This document shows positions 34,476 to 45,133 of a stretch of 64,000 nucleotides of DNA, one piece after another. The notes beneath the pieces were generated by a model that had not been told where the DNA came from, did no database searches, and was given only the letters and a program-made list of their open reading frames with translations. Source of the stretch: Trichoderma breve (lineage: Eukaryota > Ascomycota > Sordariomycetes > Hypocreales > Hypocreaceae); the NCBI RefSeq assembly GCF_028502605.1, contig NC_079234.1, forward strand, positions 1,612,001 to 1,676,000, read 5' to 3'. Both the position numbers and the translations under genes were made by a program. Each line of letters opens with the position of its first letter. The first letter of the stretch is position 1.

Positions 34476-35447
34476 CTAGCAAACCGTAAAGGGCACGGCG
34501 TCCCACCTCACCCGACGTAGGTGCCGCTCCGGATCCTTGACGTGGTTCCGCGCGTGCAGCCACCGCCTGTTATCGATGAGTATGATGGACCGCTCTGGAA
34601 GAGCCTTTGCAGTAAGGTGCAAGGTCGAGTGGCTTCTCGCTTCGGCGCCCTGCAGAGCTTGTTTCAGCTCTTTGAGAGCGACAGCCGCTCGCTCGTTCAG
34701 GGGTGTCAGGAGATCTTCCCGGAAGCGCATCATGGTGAGCCGGCCCTCGTCGTCGGCCATTAGGATGCTCCCCACGATGTGCTGGTGGTCGGGATGCTTG
34801 ACAAATTCCGGTGGCGTCCGGATGAGGAACTCTGGCCTGGCGAGAGACTCCCTGGCAGCGGATGAGAGCAGTTCGCTAAGGCGCTCCACGTTCATCACAG
34901 AGAGCGTTCCGCCACCGCAGCGATCAGGCTGGAGCACCTGCAGGGCAAAGTAGCGTGGTGGAGGATCCTCGTAGCTGCAGTCCGTGTGCCAGGGGAAGTC
35001 TTCCATTGTCTCTGAGCGAGCTTGGCAGTTGGCCGTTTGGAAGCTGGTCGAAGAGGGGAGAACGTCCCAGAACCAGCCGCGGGTGGCGCTGTGAGCAATG
35101 GGGAGCTGGTGACCGTGGTTCTGATGCAGGCTCCGGAGCAGCTGCTCGAGATATCGGCTCTTGCGGTCTGCAAAGCCCAGGCTGACCTTGAGGATGCCCT
35201 TCTGGCGGAGCTTCTCACACACACTGCGGACGTGACCAGGTTCCTGGGCGCAGCTAAGATCTGGTGCGTCCAGGATCGGGACCATCTGTGAGATTTCGGC
35301 CGATAGAGGAGGATTATGACGGATTTCATGGAGAGGAGGATGACTGGTTTCATGGACTGCAGCTCGAGAGTGCCGAGGATATTGCTGGCGGATCGAACCT
35401 TGTATCCGATGAGCAGTGAGGATATTCAGCGCAACGCGGCGATACAT
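34476..35447 (-). CDS. TauD/TfdA-like Fe(II)/2-oxoglutarate dioxygenase
   Basis: Single exon, 323 residues from the ATG at 35447 (three codons upstream the frame has no ATG). The iron ligands are in FPWHTDCSYE (His154-x-Asp156) and, near residue 300, DNRRWLHARN with the distal His. The following RHLRR supplies the 2-oxoglutarate-binding Arg. CGGGTLSV is typical of TauD folds in fungi. The first 30 residues are Arg-rich with few acids and could be a mitochondrial presequence. These enzymes hydroxylate, desaturate or cleave amino-acid-like substrates. It lies between the adenylating enzyme and the ATP-grasp ligase on the same strand. Its substrate may be the product of one of them (inference). 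Confidence 0.88.
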   Translation of the reverse strand: MYRRVALNILTAHRIQGSIRQQYPRHSRAAVHETSHPPLHEIRHNPPLSAEISQMVPILDAPDLSCAQEPGHVRSVCEKLRQKGILKVSLGFADRKSRYLEQLLRSLHQNHGHQLPIAHSATRGWFWDVLPSSTSFQTANCQARSETMEDFPWHTDCSYEDPPPRYFALQVLQPDRCGGGTLSVMNVERLSELLSSAARESLARPEFLIRTPPEFVKHPDHQHIVGSILMADDEGRLTMMRFREDLLTPLNERAAVALKELKQALQGAEARSHSTLHLTAKALPERSIILIDNRRWLHARNHVKDPERHLRRVRWDAVPFTVC

Positions 35448-35871
35448 GATGGGCAAAGATTGGGTTGTTCAGTCAATCACGAGTTTGATCTGGTGATACT
35501 GTGGGCGGAAGAGTGGTGACGGATAAGGGCACTGAGTTGCGTATTCTCCTGCAGACTGCGGATGAACACGATCTATCTTCCACCGACGCAAAGGGTTATT
35601 TATCTTGTCAATTATACCGCTACTAGCACAAACAAGTATGCACATGTCACGATGTACGAGTACGAGCCAGTACATGCCAGGTGTCATAGCATCGTGTTTA
35701 CCTGAGCCCCCCCTGTCAAGCTGGGCAAACAGAGACGCTACCATTTCCAAGGAAATTGCCGCCGTCATCAAATTAGATCTACGAGAACAGGTATACTCAC
35801 ACATGTTGTGGATACAGGCTTAAGAAACAAGGTGTTGAACCCCAGTAGACAATAGTAATAATAATACGATA
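35448..35871. other. Intergenic spacer between dioxygenase and ATP-grasp gene
   Basis: About 420 bp. Holds the dioxygenase promoter and the 3' flank of the ATP-grasp gene; no other feature seen. Confidence 0.5.
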
Positions 35872-37541
35872 CTAATAGGAACCCTCTGAGACACTCTCGC
35901 CCGCCGCAACCACATCCTTGCGTATCACGGAACAAAGCCAAGCTCCACCGTGACTGATGGCACAGATCCGATCATCACTACTCCGCCAGAGTGCCAGCCC
36001 GAGCAGGCCTCCGTGGATGACCATGAACGTGCCGATCAAGGGGTACATCACTCTCTCTCCCGAGGCCTTCAGTACCACGTCATACAGGCGAGGGATAATC
36101 CGACGCTGTATCACACAACATCTGTCTAGCTCGAGATTTGGAGACAGCTGAAGCTTTAGTGCCGCCATCCACTCCTCGTCGGTGATATCATCGCCAAACC
36201 TGATGCCATCGCCCTTTCCGCTGCGAATGGGCTTCAAGATGTAATCATTGCGAACTTCTGGATGTGCCTCCGAGTGAACCAAGAGTTGTCTAAGCTCATT
36301 AGACCCTGGGAGATATGTATCTGCGATGCTCCTGTCGAGGATCATCGCCTGCCTCTTCGTGATGATCCCGAGAAACGCTTGCTTCGGGAGTTCCTGCTTA
36401 ATAATACCCAGCATTCGCTTGTCATGAACCAACAAAATGGTCCTCATGTCGTTGAAGCAGCGCAAGCTAATCTCACGCAACATCTCGGGGCTCATGGCAA
36501 GCAACTCACGCTGGTGCAGCTCCAGCCCTACCTGATAGACCTCCTCTACTAGCTCTCCATCACTAGTGAAGGAGAAGGATGACACGTCGGGTGTGGCATT
36601 ACCTTGCTCAGGCTTCTTGACGACGGCACAGAGTTTATACCCGGACTTGCTTCTGCGATCTGACACTAGCCTCAAGTCTGCAGGGCTAATGATTCGTGGA
36701 TCATAGCCCATGCGGCGTTTGAAGGCGTCGACGAACATGTGAATGTCCATTCCAGCCTCCTCGCCTTTGAGAAGATGGACAGGGCGATCTCGCCGGAAGA
36801 GAGTAAACAGCTTGTCAACAATCTATAACCCGCATTAGAGAGAAATCTGGCAACTTCATGACTCATTTCGGTCATACCTCTTTTGGTTGTGCAGCGCTGA
36901 CGAGTCCATGACTCCCCATGCCTGTATCTTCTAAGGCCATGTGTCCATATGTCGCGTGCATAAACCCATTGAACGAGAACCGAGCATTGATCTCGGTGAT
37001 CCGAAAGTTTTCCACTGCAACGCCGTCTCGGGTCTTGATTTCTTCGACCATGAAGTCGGGCCTCCACGAGCCTCTACATGCTTCATAATCCGGCAATCTG
37101 CCAATTATAGACTGCAGTCCCACATACTAAATTCATGTTCATGTCAGTTGTTGCTGATAAGCAGAAAGTTCAGAAGTCACTTACTTTCAAGAGATCCTGC
37201 TCCTTCTCCCCAAGAGGCATTCGCTTGGGGAGTTGAGCGTCAGCATCGAGCCACCAGCGGCTCACGATATCAGTAACCGAGGTTACCAAAGCATCGCTGA
37301 GCTCCCGTAACATTGACTGGTGATGACCGTTGATGAGGATGGGTCGAGGGCAATAAGCCTTGTAGGACTCTGCAGGCCAGAGGGGAGGGGGGCAGAGCCT
37401 CATGAGCTTGGCTTTGAGCGTCTCATGCTCCCATTTGTAAAAGGCTTCATCGGCATCTGCGGTTAACACATTTTCATATCCATTGGGGCCACGCCCAACA
37501 TGGATCTGCTTAAGAGGCTCGGGATATTGAAGATAATTCAT
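35872..37541 (-). CDS. ATP-grasp ligase (glutathione-synthetase ATP-binding-domain-like)
   Basis: Three exons (37541-37185, 37126-36878, 36822-35872) give 518 residues from the ATG of MNYLQYPEPLKQIHVGRGPNG. Support for the fold: FRITEINARFSFNGF (an E-x-N metal/ATP segment) in the centre, and NDYILKPIRSGKGDGIRFGDD near residue 420 (K-P-x-x-S-G-K-G, the ATP-grasp lysine and flexible loop), followed by CVIQRRIIPRLYDVV. ATP-grasp enzymes form amide bonds via acyl phosphates, so this could join two amino-acid-like parts without an NRPS. Fungal relatives are described only as glutathione-synthetase-ATP-binding-like proteins. An upstream exon (37923-37664) joins in frame via canonical splice sites and would add 93 residues. 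Substrates unknown. Confidence 0.83.
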
Positions 37542-37663
37542 CTTGAAAGTACTATATCTGCTGCGTATACAGTAGAGTCAACTAATAATTTGTGAGATAT
37601 GAAAAGAACCACTGGATCAACCCTCTACCACTATGGCTTAAATATCCTCCTCGCCGAGCTTAC

Positions 37664-37923
37664 CAAAAATGTTCCACGATCCATGTCATCATGCAAGGCC
37701 ACTCCCAAGCACCACGTATCCCATCTGACAAGGCCAGATCGCCAGCCGCAATCTCTCGATCGTTCAGCTCCACGTAGATCAGATCATCCACCCATCCCCC
37801 GTCGTATACAAAATACGACGCCATTTCAAATAGTCCACCGGCTAACAGCGCCAGGGGGTCAATCGGTTCCGGACGCCATTGTATTTCCCATTCGGCCAAT
37901 GCCCGCGCCGAGACTTGGGTCAT
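37664..37923 (-). CDS. Possible 5' exon of the ATP-grasp gene
   Basis: An 86-codon open frame starting at ATG 37923 ends at a GTAAGC donor. Joined to the acceptor at 37561-37562 it reads straight into the ATP-grasp frame (phase 2, no stop), adding a Trp-rich acidic N-terminal region (for example LFEMASYFVYDGGWVDDLIY). I recognise no domain in it. The alternative is that transcription starts within this region and the protein begins at 37541; a TATTTAA element (about 37640-37648, minus strand) would suit that. Undecided. Confidence 0.4.
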
Positions 37924-38467
37924 CTACCCCCTTGCATATTAAAGTCTCAGACACGCCCGCCAATGACCAGCTTCGGGGAAGACACCGCAAGCCACCGGCT
38001 CTGCCGCCTTGACGGTGATGGCACTTACAAGCGAAAGAAAGTGGGGAGGAACAGGTGGCTGGCTTAGAACCAATGGGTGTATACAAAAAGGAAATCCAAG
38101 ACATGAGGCTTTCGAGATATTACTCAGAAGCGGCCACCCCCCACGTAATACTGGCTAGCCTGCATCGGCCCGGTCCTAGCTAGCTGTCTCAAGCTCAAGA
38201 GGCAAGGAAGTGTCAATAATGGGCTTCATCCACGGTGTACTTGGGCCTCTGCTCTGCATAGACACACGGACATTTATTTATGCACTTAATGGTATGCTTA
38301 ATGGCGGCAGTAGTAATGCTACCCTAAGATGAAGATCGATCTGATGCTACCAAAGACGGACGTAATCGTTGATAGGTAGGCATTATACTAAGAATTCTAA
38401 ATAGAGAAGAGCAGGAATATTCGTAGACTATCACAATGGAGAAAAGACTGTCTCGATAGCCTCTGTT
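37924..38467. other. Intergenic region
   Basis: About 540 bp between the ATP-grasp gene's 5' end and the 3' end of the large intronless gene. No feature recognised. Confidence 0.5.
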
Positions 38468-41400
38468 TCAGTCGAACAAGCCCCAACCCTCAGTATTCTC
38501 AATAATTCCCTTCAAATGCGCCGCCAAATTCCGGAAATTCTCCAGGCTACTTCTGCTCACCTTCATCACCAGCTCCTCAGCCCTCTTCAAAACATCGTCT
38601 TCAGGTGCCATACTGCCTTTTTGCTTAAAAATCCAGCTCGAGTCCAACATCATCATCGCCAGCTCCACGCGGAGATGATCCACCAACGTCACGTTGTTTG
38701 GGTTGTCAAGCGCAGGCGTCGATCCAATCATGATTGCGATCAAAGCCTTGGGCTGAGCATTCCCCAACTCCCTCTGAAGCGCGCTGTAACTGTTCTGATA
38801 TGGAACTCCGCTGGCCACAATGTCGTGTAGAAGCCCTACAGCCTTCTTCGCGTATTTGGCCGCAACCTCTTTAATCTCATCTGGGTTTGAAGCTGGGAGG
38901 GACAAATTCAGCATCTTGATCTTGAGTGATAGCGTATCTGGAAGAACTGCTGGCTTTCGATTCTGATCAGCTTGCCACGCCGGGGTTCGAAGGCTATCGA
39001 TCCGCTCCAGAATCCGCCCCCAAACAGGATTGTCACGAGTAGCAGTCAATGTGTCGCTCACGAATTGATCAAACTTGTTCAGGTTCCCTTGCATGATGAT
39101 GATATCCGCAATCTCAAAGAGAAACGACGCAAGCGACTGATGAGAGTCTTTCTGTTGAGTCTTTTTGTCGTGATTTTCTGCATCATTCGTCTTCTTCTCC
39201 AATTTCGTAAGATGGAGGCGAATGGTCTCGAGGAGACTTTTTGTCAATCTGTCATAATCATGGTTCCATAGATAGCCCCAATGCCTACCCGAGTCTGAGC
39301 TGACCAGCTTCCGGTCGGCTCTCACAGCATCGGTTATAGCAGAAACCCAGTCAGGGAGCTTCATTCTTAGCAATAGGTACTGCTTTGCCATATCAACATA
39401 CTTGGCTGAGATGTCGGTTTTCATCACTCTGAGAAAAGTCTCCAGCGCAGTCGGAAACATGGGTATGGCGGGAAGCTGAGCATCATCAGGCATAGTGAAG
39501 CCATGTTTCTTGATAAATAGTTTCATCCACCGTTGGTTGTTTTCCGCCGAAGCATCCATTATGGTATAAATGAGCTTCTTGTACGCCCGGCTTTCTTCTG
39601 ACTGCCAATCCTGCCAGAATCCTAGTTTCAAGACGAGGTCCATGATTGTGGGAGTGGTCAAGGTTCCATCACTAGATTTCCAAATTTCAGGCAGCTCGTC
39701 ATCAGATGACAAAGCATCCCAGTCTGTCAACGGCTGTGATTCGTTGATTGAAGATGCAATCGGCGCAGCATACTCGAGTAACGCATTGAATATGCGCTTC
39801 TTTACCTCGGGATCCGTAGTGTTAGCTATAGCCTCTGTCAATCCCTTGACAGCAGCAGTCCGGATGTCAACATGGCTTGCTCTCTTGAGAATCTTGATGT
39901 TTAATTCCACCGCAAGACCCGGATCGACAACAGGAGATTCTCTCAGAAGCTGGGCCAGCATTTTGACAGTGGTGACTTTAACAAGCGGTCCCTTGTTCGC
40001 AGATTCATCATCAGACTTCTGCTTCGCACGCTTTTCTGCCTGTTCTTGGAGTTTATCCAAGATGGCATCCGTAAAAGTTTCAAAAAAATGCTTCGCATCG
40101 GCAGGGCGGAAATGAATGAGAGCCTTTGGGTTAAGAAGCGGCCTATGCCATGAGCTTGCGTCCGGGTTCTCCAAGACAAATTGCTGGATCAAAGGGATCG
40201 CCATCGAAGGGCTGGCCCCTTCCAAGAGCCTATTGATTACCCATACCAACGTACCAAACGGTTTATCTGTTTCCGGTCCTCTTCTTATACTCTCAAGGAC
40301 CGAAGCCCCCAACTGAGAGAAGAGGCTAGCCGGCACATAATACTTGAAATGATCAATTATGCCGGTAAATCCAGACACGTGCGCGTCGACTTCTCTCTCT
40401 AGAAACTCTTGATCGAGATATACAGCCGGAATACGCACTGCTTCTGAGTTGGGAAGCGGCTTTTTTAGCAATGAGATGTCAGAGCCTTTCTTCATGTTGA
40501 GAGCCAGGATTCCCGCAACCACATAAGCATCCACATGCTTGCAAGTGAGCTTTGAATACGTGGTAGAAAACGAGTCCCAGAAGGACAAAGGGCGAGGCTT
40601 TTGAGGAATGACGCATTTCACTTTCCCAAATTCAGAATCCCTAGCCGAGATGAATTTAGTCAGGTGGCCATTCTTTGGCCGACTTAACAAGACATCCAAG
40701 CACGTTGGCGTAAGCGTTTTGCTCTTTTCAGTCTGCGAGATCCGTTCATACTCAGGGTCAGGATTCCACTCAATGGGCTGCATATCCTCATCTGCATTGG
40801 GAAGAGACGGTTCGGGTCGTTCATCCGCCTCTTCATCAATCCCAACTTCATCCTTCTTGACACCGATACCCTCAAAAACAGACCACCAAAACCTCTCAGC
40901 CTCTTCTGGGGACATGCGGTCCTTGCTCAGGTTGATGGTAGCATGTTGCCAGGCCCTTGATATGCGTTCTTTCCGCTGCGGTTCCTTGGAGAGCTTGCCC
41001 GGCATCCGAATGTACTGCTGCAGAGCCGCGGCCCAGCTATCAATAAACGGTCCAATGGCCAGCTGAGTTTCCTCGTCAATCTGGATGGGCTGCAAACCCC
41101 TGAGAGGGTTCATAAACACAATGGCTTCGATCCGCGACCGTCCATATGGCAAGTATGGCAGGGCTGACTCAAAATCGTACACCAAGTGTTGGATAGTCAG
41201 TCCTTTAGGCCAAATCTCATCAGCCGTGACCAAAGCCGGCGTATGCCGGAGGCGAAACTCTCTCCATATTGAATCGTGATACCTGGCCAGTTGATCAAGA
41301 AACCTGATGGTGGGCTCGCGCAAAGATTCGGGGTCTTTCACTTGGAAGCGGGAGAGGCTGGAGTAAGCTCTGTTATCAAATCTTACTCCACCGGCGGGAC

Positions 41401-43399
41401 CAAAAATATGTTGATGCGGCAACATCTTTTCCAGCATGGCAAATGTTGGCTTCCATAAAGCTTCAAACAGCGCGTCATCTGATATCTTGGTCCGGTCCTG
41501 AAAGTCATTGACAAGGGCTATACGTTTGCAAATCACCCGATTGATCAGCTCAAACGCATTACCCCAATCGCTCCAGCCGCGAAAGCTAGGCTCATTGACG
41601 CCCATCATAGCCGTGTCAAAGAGAATCTGCAAGATGTCATTGGCAGATTGTATCCGTTGGCTGAGCTCTTCAAAGTGGACCGGTGTACTTTCTTTGGCGG
41701 GCAGAAAAGCCACAAGGTCAGTCAGTTCTCTTGTCCTCAGGAAGTATCCACCGTAGATTTCTTGAACCGTCAATGGATCCTTATTAAACCGCCTTGCCCA
41801 GCGAAGTGTTTCTCCGTAAAGCTCGAGATCCCCAATCGCGACGCATAGCTCCAAAGCAGCCACGGCCCATTTCGATCTTATTTCAGGCAAGCGACCCTGA
41901 GTGGCCTTTTTCATCCTCCTAGAAACCTCTTGACGAAGATCAGACCGTATAGTGTCCAATTCTGCTGCTGTAAATGGAGGAATGGCCTGACTCTGGCGCA
42001 ACAAATAGGCTCGAATAATGAGGCAGTCGGCCAGATTGAAGTCATCTTGGTCCCGGCAACCATAAATGGACGTAGGGGTCGGATATCTTTCCCAATACCC
42101 AACATCTTTTCCGGCTCTTTGTACTTTCTCCCACAAGGTGAAGGCCTCGTCTGCCGGCAAGAGGGAGAATAGCTCAGGATGCCAACGGATGGATGACTTC
42201 TTAAGCCCAGAGTACTCCAAGCTAAGGGCCTCTCCAATATCAAACTGAAACCCTACCGTGTGTTTCAAGAACAAGCGTAAAAGCTGATATCTTCGTGTCG
42301 GGGCGACGTCCTTTATGAGATCTACCAGCGAGTGTCTCTTCAGAACAGTCTCGGGAATAAGGGGGAACAACTCCGTCAACATCTCAGAGTACTCAGTCCT
42401 CCCACGTGAGTCATTCCATACTTTGACCAAACGAACAAGGATCCGTTTATAGTGCTCGCTCGAATTCCGAAACTCTTTGTGAAATGGTTGGCGCTCTTTC
42501 AAGCACAGCATAACACGGCTCCAGAAGCGCATCGTGGTGTCACTGGTTATCATTCGTCTTGACAAAAACCGCTTGCTTAGCGGATAGATTACTGCCTCAA
42601 GGAGGGCATCTGGAGAAGCTCCAAGCAGTGTTTCGCTGTCGATGAACCTGTCTAGAACGTCCAAGCCATACTGGGTGCGGTAGATGACTAGAGGCTTCAC
42701 CGCGGTCAAGAACTCGGAGGCTTTGATTTCGTTGCGTCGCAGCTTTTCGTCGTAGTGCTGCTCAAAGAACTCGTGGTCCGTTTCAACGGCTATATCGTAG
42801 TTATCAGGGAGCTGTCGCTTCATTTCCTTCCACTGTAACCTGAAAGCACCACCGCAAGCTGGAAGAATCTTGACATATTCATCGCGCAAGGGACGGCTAT
42901 CCAGCACAGCATTCTCATCTCCATCGAGTCCCCAGAGCAGAGTCAGAAGCTCTTCCGTTGCTCTCTGGCGTTCTTTGCGGGCACCTTGTGCACGACCACT
43001 GATTCCAAGCCATTTGACGAGGGAGCGCACGCCGCTCACGCTGAGCTTCGCCATCAGCTGAGCGACCCCCGTCGCTCCGCCAGCGGCTTCCCATGTCTTT
43101 GCAAATGTCTTTTCTTTGCATAGAAGGCGGTAGAATCGTGTGATGGCAGCTTGTTGTACATTGAGGCAGTGTTCCTGTCGAATCACTGCTATAGTCGTCT
43201 GAGGCTCCTTGGAGGCAGAGGGCCATAAAGAGAGGGCAATGGACGGAAGAGAGTCTGAAGCGACGAGCGCGATAAGCTGAGGAGTGATAGACGACTCTGC
43301 GTCTGCATTGTTTTTGACAAGATTGCGTAGATAAGTTGCCTGGCCTCGAGGTGTAGAGCCTCGAAGCAGGTCCAAATCAAGCACCACTTTATTCGCCAT
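38468..43399 (-). CDS. Very large intronless protein of unknown function (1643 residues)
   Basis: One uninterrupted 4.9-kb frame. I place the start at ATG 43399 (CCATGG context, MANKVVLDLDLLRG); the open frame extends 31 codons further upstream. The sequence looks helical throughout, with repeated LL/WA/AL-rich amphipathic segments, such as LTEAIANTTDPEVKKRIFNA, that read like HEAT/ARM-type alpha solenoid. There are two charged spacers: an acidic one around residues 845-890 (DEEADERPEPSLPNADEDM) and a Lys-rich one near 1410 (LEKKTNDAENHDKKTQQKD). No catalytic motif, signal peptide or membrane span was seen. The solenoid reading is inference. Lack of introns over nearly 5 kb contrasts with its neighbours. 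Several plus-strand open frames over it are shadows. Confidence 0.85.
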   Translation of the reverse strand: MANKVVLDLDLLRGSTPRGQATYLRNLVKNNADAESSITPQLIALVASDSLPSIALSLWPSASKEPQTTIAVIRQEHCLNVQQAAITRFYRLLCKEKTFAKTWEAAGGATGVAQLMAKLSVSGVRSLVKWLGISGRAQGARKERQRATEELLTLLWGLDGDENAVLDSRPLRDEYVKILPACGGAFRLQWKEMKRQLPDNYDIAVETDHEFFEQHYDEKLRRNEIKASEFLTAVKPLVIYRTQYGLDVLDRFIDSETLLGASPDALLEAVIYPLSKRFLSRRMITSDTTMRFWSRVMLCLKERQPFHKEFRNSSEHYKRILVRLVKVWNDSRGRTEYSEMLTELFPLIPETVLKRHSLVDLIKDVAPTRRYQLLRLFLKHTVGFQFDIGEALSLEYSGLKKSSIRWHPELFSLLPADEAFTLWEKVQRAGKDVGYWERYPTPTSIYGCRDQDDFNLADCLIIRAYLLRQSQAIPPFTAAELDTIRSDLRQEVSRRMKKATQGRLPEIRSKWAVAALELCVAIGDLELYGETLRWARRFNKDPLTVQEIYGGYFLRTRELTDLVAFLPAKESTPVHFEELSQRIQSANDILQILFDTAMMGVNEPSFRGWSDWGNAFELINRVICKRIALVNDFQDRTKISDDALFEALWKPTFAMLEKMLPHQHIFGPAGGVRFDNRAYSSLSRFQVKDPESLREPTIRFLDQLARYHDSIWREFRLRHTPALVTADEIWPKGLTIQHLVYDFESALPYLPYGRSRIEAIVFMNPLRGLQPIQIDEETQLAIGPFIDSWAAALQQYIRMPGKLSKEPQRKERISRAWQHATINLSKDRMSPEEAERFWWSVFEGIGVKKDEVGIDEEADERPEPSLPNADEDMQPIEWNPDPEYERISQTEKSKTLTPTCLDVLLSRPKNGHLTKFISARDSEFGKVKCVIPQKPRPLSFWDSFSTTYSKLTCKHVDAYVVAGILALNMKKGSDISLLKKPLPNSEAVRIPAVYLDQEFLEREVDAHVSGFTGIIDHFKYYVPASLFSQLGASVLESIRRGPETDKPFGTLVWVINRLLEGASPSMAIPLIQQFVLENPDASSWHRPLLNPKALIHFRPADAKHFFETFTDAILDKLQEQAEKRAKQKSDDESANKGPLVKVTTVKMLAQLLRESPVVDPGLAVELNIKILKRASHVDIRTAAVKGLTEAIANTTDPEVKKRIFNALLEYAAPIASSINESQPLTDWDALSSDDELPEIWKSSDGTLTTPTIMDLVLKLGFWQDWQSEESRAYKKLIYTIMDASAENNQRWMKLFIKKHGFTMPDDAQLPAIPMFPTALETFLRVMKTDISAKYVDMAKQYLLLRMKLPDWVSAITDAVRADRKLVSSDSGRHWGYLWNHDYDRLTKSLLETIRLHLTKLEKKTNDAENHDKKTQQKDSHQSLASFLFEIADIIIMQGNLNKFDQFVSDTLTATRDNPVWGRILERIDSLRTPAWQADQNRKPAVLPDTLSLKIKMLNLSLPASNPDEIKEVAAKYAKKAVGLLHDIVASGVPYQNSYSALQRELGNAQPKALIAIMIGSTPALDNPNNVTLVDHLRVELAMMMLDSSWIFKQKGSMAPEDDVLKRAEELVMKVSRSSLENFRNLAAHLKGIIENTEGWGLFD

Positions 43400-44115
43400 G
43401 GCCTCAGAGAGGTTGTGTGTTAATGCCAGTTGAGGATGGCTCACAAAACAGATGATGGTGACGACGCCAGTGATTATTATATCCTCAACCACAAGAAGTC
43501 CAAATTTTCAATCGAATCATTCAACCCAATGCCAAGCCACAGAGACAATTTGATTCCCTTTTTTCCAATGCAACCTCGTAAGGCTGATTTTCAGTCATGT
43601 TTGAGTCAGACTGGAGCCACCTTTTTGTACGGGCGTTGGTCGCTTATACGAGCTAGCCATTATCATATAAAACAACCCCGCATCCTGGAGATCTAGACTC
43701 GAGCATCCAATGAGTTGCTGGCTCTGAGATGTCATTGACATGGAAGTAGTTAATTTTCAATACGAGACAGGATCTAGGCAGCCAATGGGGGAATGAGTCA
43801 CGGTGCCGAATCTGTAGTGGACGAGATCCAGATGGACAGCTTTATGTTAGTTGAGACATTAGTTGAGACCTTGGCGCACAGCTCACACAAGAAAATCCTT
43901 GAAGAAATCCAACTTGATCACGCAAAAGCAGCCTCAAACGGCCATAAACGACCCCTTTACTTGATCAACATATTCATTATACAAATTACGTGTACATGTA
44001 TCTACAATTGCAAGCGCCAAACAACATACACAACACCACTCGCCCCATCATGAAAAGTCGTTGCCGTAACCACACCAACACAAGGAAAAACTCCAAAGTA
44101 AAAACTTCCCAACCC
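43400..44115. other. Intergenic region
   Basis: About 715 bp. Short open frames on the plus strand (43430-43696 and 43793-44053) have no recognisable product. It contains the promoter of the large gene and the 3' flank of the dioxygenase gene. Confidence 0.5.
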
Positions 44116-45133
44116 TCACAGCTTCGCCTCAGCAATCCCCTTATACTTCTTCAACAGCCTCCCCACCGCCGCCCTCGGACTCCCCCCATCCACAAACCCA
44201 AGAAACGGGTTCCCGACTTTATACCCAAGCATGTCCACCAACCTTTCCGGAATATCATCCAGCTTCTCCCAGTCCACCGCCAGGATCTGATTCTCCATGG
44301 GCCTAATCCACGGCTGGCAGTACTGCGCCGTCAGTGCCAATCTGCTCCCATCGCTTGTATTCGCACCGCCGCCGTGCCATAACGTGCTGAGGAAGAAGAG
44401 CATGCTGCCAGCCGGCATGATGACGGGAATCGTCTCTTCGGCTGAAGGCACGCGGTGAGAATCCCAGAGATGCGAATCTGGGACAATGACAGTTGCGCCA
44501 TTGTTAGCCGTATAGTCATCCAGCGCAATCATGACACCCTGCTCTTATAAGTCAGCCCTTCCCTCTCTCTCTCTCTTTTCCATTCTCTTCTTCAACCCTT
44601 CATAAGAAAGTACAAAGATGGACAAAATTGAATAAGTCACTCACCGTCCCAACCGGCTTATGAGGCCTCTCCATCGTCACATACCCATGATCATAATGCA
44701 ACGTCTGCGCACTCTCCCCCGGCAAGATATTAATGCTCTGAAACGAATTAACCAAGTACCCAGGATCCAAAAAGTAATCAGTCAGCGCAAGAACATCCTC
44801 ATGCAGCGCAAAGGCGTCAAATACGCGCGACTTGTTCGCCAGCGCGTACAGCCGCTGCGTCTTGTACCCTTCAAACGTGTTCCGGCCCTTTTCGCCCGCC
44901 GGCCCAACCATCTCGGGGTCCGCCGTCAGCCGCGCGACTTCAGCTTTCGCCTCGGCGACTATCGAGGGGGAGAAGGCGTTGGGTATGATCGCGTAGCCGT
45001 GCTCGTTGATTTGATGGATGAGCTGCTGGATGCGAGCGTCAGGGGCCTTTGAGAGTGATGGCCGGCTCAGTCGCGCCGCGGATCCGACTTCATTGGGGAC
45101 AGTGCCCCCCGCAAGAGGCTGTTTATTGCTCAT
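44116..45133 (-). CDS. Phytanoyl-CoA dioxygenase-like Fe(II)/2-oxoglutarate enzyme
   Basis: Two exons (45133-44645, 44538-44116) give 303 residues; the splice is phase 0 and joins PHKPVGT to GVMIALDDYTANNG, conserved in PhyH proteins. Iron ligands: His146-x-Asp148 in TLHYDHGYV and His218 in STLWHGGGAN; Arg229 (GSRLALTAQY) should bind 2-oxoglutarate. NGATVIVPDSHLWD is the usual strand before the distal His. In fungi this family includes general lipid hydroxylases and many secondary-metabolite oxygenases, so the substrate is open. No cluster partner is adjacent: it lies between the 1643-residue protein and the chitinase. A TATATATA element is about 126 bp upstream. Confidence 0.9.

Noticed and set aside
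39570..40115. 181-codon and other plus-strand frames inside the 1643-residue gene
   Set aside because: Shadows within a continuous 4.9-kb frame on the other strand; no domain or splice continuation.
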